Source: Litoditis marina (taxonomy: Eukaryota; Nematoda; Chromadorea; Rhabditida; Rhabditidae). From it: DNA of 64,000 nucleotides. The stretch lies in assembly GCA_964036275.1 (NCBI GenBank), contig OZ038436.1:12985904-13049903 (forward strand). Reading direction: 5' to 3'. A program made the translations under genes and the position numbers. The first letter of the stretch is position 1, and every line of letters starts with the position of its first letter. This document shows positions 36,656 to 53,220 of this stretch, in pieces. Below the pieces are notes generated by a model. It did no database searches, was not told the origin of the DNA, and saw nothing but the letters and a program-made list of their open reading frames with translations.

Positions 36656-39600
36656 TAACTTGAACGGATGCTGCGGAAACGACTGTTTTGATGTTTTAAC
36701 GACTTTCCCACTCCTAGTTCATCGCGAACGATAGTCAGAAGTTTGAAAGAAAAACTGGGGTGAAATATTAGCGTGAAACTTTAGAAGTAAACGTCAACAT
36801 TTGTGTGTGTTCAACCTTACCTGAAAGTTTGAAATTAGTTTAGTTCCCTGTCCAGCTGTTTACTACCCTATCACACTCTGTTATCTTCAATCGACCAATA
36901 TCAAACTTTCGTCGGCGCTCAAAACACTTGCTGATACCAAACCAAATCGTAACTGTAAATGTGTCATTGACATGGAACCCCATAAAGACCTGCATGTACC
37001 GCAGCGCCTGTCACGTAGCATCCTGTCAACAACTAACTCGTTCTTCAAAACTTTAGCGGAAGTTACGCACAACAACGTGACATCAGCTGCTGACACACAC
37101 AAACAACTACTATTGTTGGTGATTGTATTACCGATAGAGAACTGCAAAGATTGGTGCAAAGTTAGTAAACATGTTTGTGGTGCCACATTTGTGTGTATGG
37201 CCAACAATAACAAGATCGGCACTGTGGCGTGACCAACTACAGTAGAGCAGAATGGGTTTGGTGAGGAGCTGGTGCTAAGTAAACTGAGAGATTAATTCGT
37301 AAAGATGAACTTTAGTTGAGCGTTTTGAGCAAGGTGTTTTTTTCAAATATATTGTTCAACATTTTCACATCTTCGTAAAAAAATTTTAGCGATGAAAACT
37401 GTACTAAGTGTAGTAGACTTATTTCATTTCCTACAAAAACAACCTCCCCTCTTGTCTTTTTCACATGCAGCGTTAATATTTCCATCAATTTCCAACCTTC
37501 ATAATCCCTGCTGTGAACGATTTTCGAATAAATTCGTATTACCATGTTGGCGGTTTGATCTGTAAACTCATTTGCGAATCAATTGTGGACGATTGCTTTT
37601 TATACTAAAGTGGCGCCATTATCGCGTGGGTCGGATGACGAATGCAGAGATCTCTATGGTTATTGAACATCATAAATAATTGCTCTCAACTAACTAGGTG
37701 TCTTATAATTAACCAGGGCCAGCAAAGCAGAAAGTGTCAATGTGACCTGTGAGTTAGTGCGTAACATGCAGTTTCGATTGTAGTTTTTCCAGCGAGTTCT
37801 CTATTTATCACCGCATTTCGTTGTAACCATTAACCGTGTCAATCACATGGTAACCAGGTATTTTCCTCAGAGTCGATGTCCGAACCTACTCCAATGTGTT
37901 TCCTAGAAAACGGAATATCAATTGTACAGTTGCGTGATATATCTTACTTCGCTCGTTCCATGTGGCTTGTAGTGAGTGCATGGTTTGTCTCGGTAGTTAG
38001 TTATAAATACTGGAACATTTTGAAGCGAAATAGTAGTTTTGTCCTTCATCCTTCATTGTGCCATATTCTCAACAAATGTAAGATAGCGAGACCAGTTGTG
38101 TCTCGATTCTCTTCTTTTCTGCGGTAGTCTTTTTTCGCGACCCCAGTTAGTTCAATCAATAGCTGGCCGTGGGAACGTCATAGGGGGAAGACCATACTTA
38201 CAGACATCACCCAGGCGGACCTTTACCAAGACTATCTAGGACAGAGAACAGTCACGTCGACTTCTATGGAGGTAATAAGGTACTGACTTTCATGGAGGTA
38301 CTGGTACCCGACTTTTATAAACCTAGTAAAGTAAAGATATTCATGAAAGTAATGGAGTATCGTCTCTCGGTATAATGCATAAAACGGTAACCTCACCGAC
38401 CTTTCAATGACGTTTACTGAGTTTCTGGGCGCCATCATGCTACAGAAGTTGAAGAGATAATTGGATGATTTTTACACGCTGGTAAATATGTTCAATGTCA
38501 CATTCTTTTCACGTTTGAATATTCATACTGTACCTCCTGTTTTCTGCATGGCATACGGTATGTTGTAATAAATGCTCTAAAACAACTCCCGAAAGTTGTT
38601 TGTTTGATAGATGTTGATACTATCTCGAAACTGTTAAACTGACCTTTTTAAGAGTGTCCCGACACCGTGTTTGGTAGTTCTTTCTCGTAGTTTTTAGTAC
38701 TCAGGTTCTCACTTGTTATGTAATAAGGACTATTGTGTTGATTCAACTCTCCACTAGAGACATCGCATTTCTAGATGATCAAAAGGCTGTAACAAAATTG
38801 CACGTCGTTTCCTAGTTTCTACGTAGTTTTCTCTCACATGCGGATGTACAGTAACCTGGGATGTTTACAAAGACAGTTCAGTTGTGTTTCGAACAATAAC
38901 TCTGTTACATAGTGCGGAAAACTCGGGAAAAGTCCCCGTCGAACAGCTGTTTTGTCAGTTCTGATCTGTTGGTCTCTCTCGTCTCTGCCCCCCGCGGGCC
39001 CCTCGTGGGGGGGGGGGGGGGCTGCCTCATTGATTCTCGATCGATAAAAGCTGTTTCAGACCCACATAATCGCAGCAAAGTTTACATAATCCTCGTGATG
39101 CAGTAACCCCATACTTCTAGAACGTTTCCAGGTAAATACTTCAACTAACCATGTTTTGGACTAATCTGACCACTAAGCCCTTTGCGAGTTGCTCGATGAC
39201 TGTTTTAACGCGGTGAGGTCAGCCCGATAAGGTCAGCCCGAAGCCCAGTTTCCGTTGTGGAATTGATATGTTTTTCAGCGTCAATTCGCATACTCTGAAA
39301 TAGTTTGCGATTCGCGAAAACTAAAGCAAACACAGTGTGAGTAAACAGTTGTTCTGTGGTTTCGGTACTACCTTCACTTTCTAACCTGCAAAACTGAATT
39401 TCGTATCTAGAATTGTAGCTCTGATTGCTTTCAAAATTATATCATTCGTCTATCTAACCTATATACCAATAATATCCAGCAAAAATGATGTAATATTTGC
39501 GACATTACCATAAGCTCATATAAATACACGCTGCTAATATGAGTTGTTTCTGTGAGCATATCAACGTTTTGAGGGATCTATATTTAGCTGATGTGCGTCC

Positions 39601-40923
39601 AGTCCGCCGATTTAGCAGAAAACCTAGACGTGAGCAGTGTAATAGTTGTCTGATTGTTCGAGCTTTTCACCTCACTCCTATCCTCTCTACATTATGTAGA
39701 ACATTTTTGTCTACATTCGTTATTCTCTTATAAAGCAAGGAGGACTGTAATACGAGAATGAAGTTCGTAATTCCTCCTTTAGATTTTCTAGCTACTTCAG
39801 CATGATAAAACTGTGAGTATAGAATGATATAAGATGCAAAAAAATCTGACTGGACGTTTTGGAAGTCCATCTTTTACTGAAATAATTTAAACAGACTCAA
39901 GTTTTGAGCTTGCCTAAAATACGAAGTTTTGTCTGTACAACTGTAGACACCTACATATCGCGCATAAATATTCAAGTTCTCACAATCGGTCTTATTTTCG
40001 GTCCAGACCACCCTTATTACGATTGATCTCTGAGAACGAGGGCCGCCTACGTCATGAAACCAGTCTCCCGACGTAAATTGACCAGAATATTCAGAAATGG
40101 AGTATGAAACACTTATGCGCTTGTATAACTCGACTAGCTTTCTTTATTATTCAGTTTCAAAATATAACTTTTCTGCCAAGTTCTCTTTTAAGCGATTAAG
40201 CGAAAACATGTAAACGCAGTTCACTCTCCTATTTCACTATTTGCCGTGGTCGACTCCAAAATATGTCTTCCTCCGTTCTGTACATGTGCCAGAAAAGTGT
40301 GTACAAATTACAATTTTCTCAACTATCTTTTTTATTTTGTTGGTCAATAATGACGTATTGGTTGAGTCATTGGTTGAGTCTGCGGCATATCCCAGCGAAT
40401 CTGTCGCGGTGACGTGTTCATATTTTTCCGTTCACTGAAAAAGCCGGGCGGTTTCAAAGACAGAATCATAGATCGATTTCCAACTTGTCACCTGATGAAA
40501 CGAAAAATACCTAGTTGGCCGATCGGCGTGTCTTTTGAAGCGACGATAGGAAGTTCTTGTCGAGCCATAAACGAGCTCTTTGAAGGCCGAGAGCGAGATA
40601 CGGTGAGAGCCTCTCGCCTTTTCTAATGAAAAGAGTGATCCAGAAGTGTTTTTGTCGCCACATTACTATAGGTTTCACTCCATCAAAGAAAACGTCGCTA
40701 ACATCTATTTGCTAACTCGCTCACTCGTCGATGAGGATATTATCTTGTAGTTTGTAGTTGTCTCGCTTGTTCTAGTAGCACTACATTTTCTTCAATTGAA
40801 CTGAAAAACATGCCCGTAGCTACCAGCCGCGTGGCTTCTGCTGTGTACGTGACAAATGACGCGATTCTTTCGACGCTATCTTTTTCGCACCTATTATTGC
40901 CGCGGCGATCGTTGGACAATCAC

Positions 40924-40960
40924 CCCACGTGGGCCCATAACCACGTGGGGATATCGTAAC
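40924..40960. promoter_or_regulatory. Palindromic pair of CACGTG E-box motifs
   Basis: CCCCACGTGG, an 8-bp spacer, then CCACGTGGGG. Each half holds a CACGTG core and the halves form a 10-bp inverted repeat. It lies in a locally GC- and CpG-rich block about 1.8 kb upstream of the MK2-like start codon. CACGTG is the classic bHLH/MYC-family site. A regulatory role is inference. Confidence 0.3.
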
Positions 40961-42358
40961 CCTTTAAAAGACGTCAATTCTCCACGGAAACGCTGTCTCG
41001 TCTAGCACTACCCTCTTCTCAACCCACATTCGCCGTCCTTCGCAGGTGGCATGTATGGCCCTTCTCGGTTACTTTTGATAAAAACCAGTCTCAAGTGACT
41101 CATGTCGACTTTGCTGAAGGTTCCTATCAAATCCATTTGTTGAGTAGCAAGCACAACACATTTCAGAACCTTCTAGAGAGAATCGCTCCATACAGTACCC
41201 CAGTCTCGATAACGGTTCATCGATCAAACATCGTGTCGGTTGTTTGACATGGTATAAGAAATGTGTGTAGATTGAAAATAGAATAACACTCGCTTGTTGT
41301 CTGGTTTTGTCAGAGTCATAGGTTAAACAGTTGTTCACGCAACTGGGTGTCTCTCTCCCATGGTGCATTGTGGCGCGATGTTCGGTTTACGCCGACTACA
41401 AACAGGAAACAGGCCAGTTCAGCTATTAACATACCGTATACCCTCTTTAAAACGCCTACCATTACTACTTTATAAGGGTACTAGTATTGCTTTCAGTTAT
41501 TCGAACTCTCTATACCATTTTCCTGTGGTATCATTCAAGAATTACACAACTTGTAACTTTTGAGTTGTTAGCGCACGCTGATTAAGCCCAGCGTAATAAC
41601 TTAGGAATAGGTTCATCTACTTCTACATTCTTAGTGTTTCTTAACATATTATTCTGTTCCCGCAAGTTGTATCCCACCTAAGACTTCTACAGTAGTAACA
41701 TTCGTATTATGTGAATTAACGGCCGTACCGCACAGTTTTCGACAACAAGGGGCGTATCTGTAGGAGATAAGACTTTTTTGCCAGCACCTCCCCCTTCCTT
41801 CTTCTATTTACGTACCGTTCTCGAACAATCTCTCCATTCGGTCTCTTCTTCAATCCAGCCAACACCATACATCAATAAAAATTGAATTCATCTTATATTG
41901 TCTTACAACCATTCTACCAAATTACCCAAATATTGTCAATCTTTCTACTAATCCTGAACATGTTATCCACTTCTGGCCCATATCTATAAGTCAATGTTTC
42001 TGTTCTCCACCTTATATTAGGTAACTTCTGAGAGCAGTTTCCCCACCTAATTTATTAATTTTTAATCATTCGTTAATTTTCTTCATATTCCCACCTCCCC
42101 CCCCCCCCCCCCCCTATCTCTTTGTAATGTGTACATATCGATTGGTTGCATTGATCTCTGTCCAAACCAGCCCCGTCGTATCTTCTGCTTTCCCTTGTCT
42201 AAACAAGCACTTGCTCATTGATTGATTTTTTCGCTACCTCTGCTCTAATTTGAAGATGCTCTCGTTCACTGAAAAATAGAACAACTAAAAATACCGAAAA
42301 CACGTTAACTATACGGTTATTCTATTTACTAGCGCCTTTTTGAGCTCCGAGCTATGTA

Positions 42359-42446
42359 CAGAGCCCTGTTTCGTAAATATGACTGTATTACCTCTTCCGG
42401 TACTGAAGAGGTAATATAGTCATACTACGGTAATTTCAGAGCTCTG
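42359..42446. repeat. 88-nt hairpin of pre-miRNA dimensions
   Basis: The arms CAGAGCCCTG...TATGACTGTATTACCTCTTC and GAAGAGGTAATATAGTCATA...CAGAGCTCTG pair around a 7-nt loop (CGGTACT). The inner 20-bp stem has a single mismatch. The outer part has bulges and a further 10-bp stem. It lies about 270 bp upstream of the MK2-like start codon. It could be a miRNA precursor or a small fold-back transposon relic. Sequence alone does not decide. Confidence 0.4.
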
Positions 42447-42718
42447 ATATTTCATACTTTGGGGCATTATATTCGATTTGATTGTCTTGCACTCAGATCT
42501 CAGTTTATGTTTTTATTATGTATTACCTTGTATTGATACTTTGGACATCGAAGAAATATCAACATTTTTCTAATTCATTTCGATCTTTTGTCTCTCCGAT
42601 TCGCGTTTGTTCGTCCTTCGCTCGCACAGCGTCGTTTTATTGTCGATTTCGTTTTATTGCATCATTCTACCGTAATCCTTGGTTTTTCTAGAACTCACCA
42701 TACCTCGACACTTTCATA

Positions 42719-48543
<5,825 letters not shown>

Positions 48544-49015
48544 ACCAAACAAGGAACTCACGTAACTCACGTCATCCATGCATAACTTTCCATCATGTAA
48601 TTTATACTTCATCATTTATACTGATTGTGCCTGCTCTGAAGTTCAACAACATGTTTATTCAGGGATATGTTCAAAGTTGTACTCGTATCTTACAAGCAAT
48701 TTACTCAATTGTCTCGATATAACAATGGAAATCACACTATATTAACGCAACCAAATTGGTTGTATTGATTTCTTATCACAGAACGAGCTCTAAATTAGGG
48801 CAACGAAGTGTTTGAGAACTCCGGAGTGATTGTGGTTTTTTTTGTAGCACAGTAAGGTTAGTTTCCGCACTACAATGTGTCAATTTTCCTACTAGATGTT
48901 CTGTCATGTTTTTGTTCCAATAATTCAGGGCGCCACGCAAACAGAAAACCGTTCGGGAAATGTGTTGTATTCATTTTGCGTAGCTGTTACCCAGTTGTGA
49001 ATCAAGAGTGTACAT

Positions 49016-49021
49016 AATAAA
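49016..49021 (+). terminator. Possible AATAAA signal of the MK2-like gene
   Basis: AATAAA 473 bp downstream of the TGA stop. This is far, but it is the clearest canonical signal seen on this strand. Confidence 0.35.
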
Positions 49022-49266
49022 CAATTGTGGGATTATTTGGTTGTTCTGAATGCCTTGAAACCATCATGAGCTCTGCAGATGGTTGAAAGTCAATCATGCT
49101 ATACCTCTAGCTGCTGTGAATTACCCCAAAAACGCAACAAGAAAACAAAAAACAACTAGCCAACCGAATTCAGTCATTTGGTTATCGTGAATAGCGGCGT
49201 TTGAGTTTGAATTGAAAAAATCACTAACACGTACACGCGTACGCGCTTTCCACAATAAGGGGCATA

Positions 49267-49610
49267 TTCAAAAGATATAAAAGGCGTCTATTTAAATAGT
49301 TTTTCAAAATGCAAATATTGTGCGAATCTGGTCAATTTTTTATTTATTGCCGGAAAACCTGGAATATGGTCAGTTTCTGGTTCCGTTTTGCAGACTTTAT
49401 CGTCCAAATAAATGAAGAGGGTCAATTATTTTCTAGAAGTCTGACAACCGTCATTATTTTACACATTACTTTTAACATTTGTCAGTTACTTGCATACTGA
49501 AAACTGACCACTGTCAAAATTATATTTGCAAACCATCTGTCTCAGCTGGGACTCGAACCTGACCCCGTCAGTTTAAAAGAGCAAGCGCTAACCACTACAC
49601 TATCGCAGCC
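49267..49610 (-). mobile_element. tRNA-derived SINE-like element, left copy (minus)
   Basis: On the minus strand the head (49610 to about 49539) reads GGCTGCGATAGTGTAGTGG (box A-like) and GGTTCGAGTCCC (box B). A body follows with GACAGTGGTCAG and TTGTCAGACTTCTAGAAA, and the tail GATTCGCACAATATTTGCA...TTTTTCAAAATAG-type sequence ends at about 49267. Body and tail align with the plus-strand copy at 50078-50401. The anticodon arm is not canonical. Confidence 0.7.
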
Positions 49611-49724
49611 ACTGAGGAAGTGCGCGAGTTTCATGCCGGGAGCGCTATAATCTGGACATCTTTTTATTGTCGAGAAAATTAAATTAAAGAGGTTCATTTC
49701 GTTTTTATTGACCAATTTCATAGG

Positions 49725-49940
49725 TAAGCGGGTTTCTTGATAACCTTACCGGTTTTTTGTGATATTTCAGGTTACTTATAGGCAACCGGTTGGTAACCTG
49801 AAACTTTATTTTGGTTACCTTACAAATAAACGGTAAAACCACAATGAAAAAACAACAGGTAACCGGCTTCTCATTTGAGGTTACCAAGCGGTTACCTACT
49901 GAGGTAACCTGAAGATTATATTACTAAAAACTGGTAAGGG
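49725..49940. repeat. GGTAACC/GGTTACC-word block
   Basis: Between the two SINE-like copies. Composed largely of GGTAACC, GGTTACC and ACCGGTT words in both orientations, similar to 14818-14965. Boundaries and target duplication are not clear. Confidence 0.5.
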
Positions 49941-50077
49941 TACCAAATTAACCCAGTTATTTATTTAATTCATCGTTCTCATTAGTTTTCATTATTTAAA
50001 TCTGTCTCGTTGTATGAGCGATCAGTACGATTGGGCTGGCGCATGTTATACCGGCGACAGTCGATGCCCTAACTATT

Positions 50078-50401
50078 GTCCCGGTAGCGCAGTGGCAGTG
50101 TGTCTGTCTTTTGCCCTGGCGCCCGCAGGTTCGATCCCATTCTGACAGTGGTCAGAATTACATAAAATGGACGAAAAAACAATTTGACGACAGCCAAAAA
50201 AACCAGAATATTTATTGACTGGCGTCAAAAAGCCTGTTTTCACTTCTGACAGTTGTCAGTAAGTTTTCTGACTAGAAACCGGAGATCTGGTCAAAATTGT
50301 GCAAAATTTGATGGAAACATGGTCCATGAAAAAATGACGAGATTCGCATAATATTTGAATTTTGAAAAACTATTCAAATGGACGCCTCTTATATGTTGAA
50401 A
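50078..50401 (+). mobile_element. tRNA-derived SINE-like element, right copy (plus)
   Basis: The head reads GTCCCGGTAGCGCAGTGG (box A-like) and GGTTCGATCCC (box B). The body includes TGACAGTGGTCAG and GACAGTTGTCAG...GACTAGAAA. The tail has GAGATTCGCATAATATTTG...GGACGCCTCTTATA, which is the inverted counterpart of the left copy's tail. The heads face each other across about 470 bp. Confidence 0.7.
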
Positions 50402-50606
50402 GTCTTGTGGCTTCAGTTGATTCAAATTCATCTGGGTTTGGGTTCAAACAAGTTCAAAAATACATTTGTTTTTCAAATGAGGTTTCCTGGGTTTTCAGTT
50501 GCAACTTTTGGAAGCAACACAACACAAGTTTAAGAATAAATTTATTGTTCAAGCAAAGGAAGTACGGGTTTTCAGTCGCATCTCACGTGGTAACTACACG
50601 TTTCTA

Positions 50607-52562
50607 TCAGTGTGTGAGACTGATGTTACTACAGGTGGATGCATTCGAAGGCAGATCGAAGAGACGCTTGGACGGACTGCGACTCTCGCCTCTGGCCGTA
50701 CCCTGGAATGCGTGAATCACAGGGCCTATAAGAACTCAAGCCGTAATTGGAGCAACGACATCAAACTACAAACACAACAAGATAAGACTGCATACACCAA
50801 AGCACATTCTAGAGGGTCTGCGATAGTGTAACGACACCATAGTTTGCGTGTCTATTGATTGTTGGAACGGAGCAAACAACAGTCCTTGTTTCTTCTTTCA
50901 ATTTTACAACGTTCATGAAGGACTAACCTGATCTTTGCTTGCTCTGTCCTTTTCCGGGGTGAATTCCGATCTAGTGGTTGCCGTTTGACTCAACTGAGTT
51001 ACCGTAGTCACTTCGGGAGTTACTGGTGTGGCTGCAATTGAGAAGTTTAGGAAATGGGCTGGACACTTCACACTAGACAAAAATTAGAGTTACATGAAAC
51101 GTGTTAAACCTCCAATTATTCGTTGTTTCAAGTTTTACCTATAAGGTATTCGATAAGGTATCGCACACCGCTGCGTAACGAACACCAATATGCGTTGGGT
51201 TTATAATTTCTAGATTAAATTTTGAGCACAATTGAGGTGGATCAAACTACATACCGCATTTGTAGACGGCGTCTTTCAGTTTGTTTATAGCTTGCTGCAG
51301 CCATTCCGACTTCTCCTTCGTCTCTCCCAGATGCATTTCTAGCTGGGATTCTAGCTTTCTGAGCTGAAAATGTGAGATATTAAATTATATAAACCACTAC
51401 TTTGTTCGAAAATCTTCTTTCTATTCACCTGCGTCCTTTTTCTTATTATTAACGAACCCCCAAACTGTCACCTCTCTATAAAATACCAATAGGGAAGAAA
51501 AGTTGGGTGAAAAGGTGACGAAATTTGGGCTGAGGTAAACGTGAGAGAAGAGATTAAATAGTAGGAAAAAAACGGTTTTTTTTCTTGGCTTTGTAGAAAT
51601 TCAAGTAGATATGAAGCTCACATCCTGAATGGTGTCATTGGTAACGTGAGCCCATATTTTCTGTTGAATGGAGATATCGCGAATGCTGCTCTGAGACTGA
51701 CGATGGGCCTGTAATGTGAAAATAGGTGAAATTTTCTAGCGCAGAAAATAAAGCAATTGAAATACTTCAGTGTAATGTGGTGTTTACGTTATAATGAAGT
51801 GACACTATTAATAGAAAGGTACCAAAAACCGATTCCACGGGGACCCCTAGGTAGAAATTTGATCAGATAAACTGAATATAAGACCTAAACAGACCCCGAC
51901 AGGTGTTTTTCTTGCTTATTTATATTTAGTTCATACACATCCAATAACGACATAATATTCCAACTTTGTCGTCATTTCGGATGTTCGGAACCTGCTCTGA
52001 GCATATAATGAAAAAGTAAATGAATAATTACTCAGATCCAGAATTGCTGATATTACTCACCATTACCGTTTTTCTCTCAAGTTTCTCGTAAACTTCTGAA
52101 GAGTTGGGGTCGTCATTCGAGTCACCACCCTGAAGTTTATCAAGAATTCAGTTGAAAAGTTTCTCAAAAAGGTGTGTTGGTCAACTTGAGATAAACTGTC
52201 AGATCGATTAAAAGATGTGAGCTTGAGATATTCTCATATCCAATAATTAGCTATAATTGGCTAGTACAAGCTGGACGTATATAGTTTTGGTCTCACTTTA
52301 CTTTTCAGGGTCATTGCCGAAAAAGTATTACATAGCTTTCAGCTCAAATTCATTTTGTAAGTTTTGTCTCAAATGTTGAATATTTTCGCTTTCCTTCTGC
52401 TTTTATATCATAAAGAGGGTTCCACAATAATTTCCTGAAAGTCGTCTTTGGAAGTTCGAATGTGTACAGTACAAATTTCAGTAGGTTCGACGTGAATTAT
52501 AATCTGACTCAACTCACCTCGAGAGATTTCTGCATGCAGAGAGGAAGGGAAACTCTACTCAT
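50607..52562 (-). CDS. Small coiled-coil protein (169 aa)
   Basis: Six minus-strand exons: 52518-52562 (ATG 52560-52562), 52061-52129, 51622-51708, 51255-51363, 50928-51031 and 50607-50702 (stop TGA). All have good GTGAGT, GTATGT or GTTAGT donors and consistent phases. Residues about 25-105 are helical and heptad-like (EVYE KLERKTVMAHRQSQSS, then LRKLESQLEMHLGETKEKSE and LQQAINKLKDAVYK), a coiled coil. The C-terminal third is Thr/Ser-rich and ends with a basic SPSKRLFDLPSN motif that could be a proline-directed phosphorylation site. No family was recognised. It may oligomerise or bind a partner through the coiled coil, which is inference. No T-rich acceptor lies immediately upstream of the ATG, so an additional 5' exon is possible. 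Confidence 0.75.
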
Positions 52563-53201
52563 CAGTGTCTAGCCTGGTAATGTTGTGTGACTCAAATAAA
52601 TGAGAAACTGACGCAACACGTCAATTTTGACGTGATGAGAAGTTGTACTATTCGTTGACAGCTGTGAGAAACCTACCTGTTAAGAAATTTTCCTAGGTAA
52701 CTACTTGGTTTTCACGTTAGATCGAATTCACGCTGACAATCATCATTCTAATCGGAGGGATCGTTTCCCAACAAGTTGAAGAAGTAAACTCTCTAAAAAC
52801 GGTTCAGAACCCCTGTCGGTGCCGTGCCGAATCGTTTACAGAGAAATCATTATTTTTTATTCATTGGATTTCTCTGGAAGTTCATATCAATAAGCTGAAC
52901 TTTCAAGTGGTTTTCTTCATACCCACTTTTGTGTGGATTTTTCTGCTTTCATGTGTTATTATAGCGGGTTATCATTCAGTTATAATTTGTTATTCGGAGA
53001 CGTCGTCATTCAGGCGACGATTGGGTTCAGTACAAGTTCACGCAAGTACATCACTACCTGGTCGCCGAACCGTATCCGAACACTCTCAAAAAAATCAGAA
53101 GACGGCAGGGTTTTTTGCTGTGTCTGCTGCTCAATTCTGACGCGTTTCGTATTTTTCATTAATATGAATTGTGTTAGCTGATCAAATGTCAATGTAATAT
53201 A
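52563..53201. other. Spacer between two minus-strand genes
   Basis: No gene. The two minus-strand genes are 658 bp apart stop-to-start. Nothing repetitive was noticed. Confidence 0.4.
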
Positions 53202-53207
53202 TTTATT
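53202..53207 (-). terminator. AATAAA polyadenylation signal of the LACT-like gene
   Basis: TTTATT on the plus strand, 14 bp beyond the stop codon at 53221-53223, giving a very short 3' UTR. Confidence 0.55.
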
Positions 53208-53220
53208 AATACTCTTTTGT

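Larger units (their letters stand above)
34531..42358. other. Large region without a convincing gene
   Basis: About 7.8 kb between divergently arranged genes (the Tudor gene reads left, the MK2-like gene reads right). It holds a MITE at 36501-36655, a run of about 16 G at about 39006-39021 and a run of about 20 C at about 42092-42111. A CpG-containing, GC-richer block lies at about 40780-41050, with a palindromic CCCCACGTGG/CCACGTGGGG pair. Two exon-like fragments were considered and not accepted (35.7 kb minus, 40.4-41.1 kb plus). Promoters of both flanking genes should lie here. Confidence 0.35.
48544..50606. other. Convergent intergenic region rich in repeats
   Basis: 3' flank of the MK2-like gene and of the minus-strand coiled-coil gene. 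The left 700 bp shows nothing beyond AATAAA at 49016. The right half is occupied by the inverted SINE-like pair and a GGTAACC-word block. Confidence 0.45.

Noticed and set aside
40378..41078. Possible two-exon plus-strand gene (GRERDT|VACMALLGYF ending)
   Set aside because: The donor and second acceptor look good, but there is no ATG or acceptor at the 5' side and no recognisable protein. Left as undecided non-coding.
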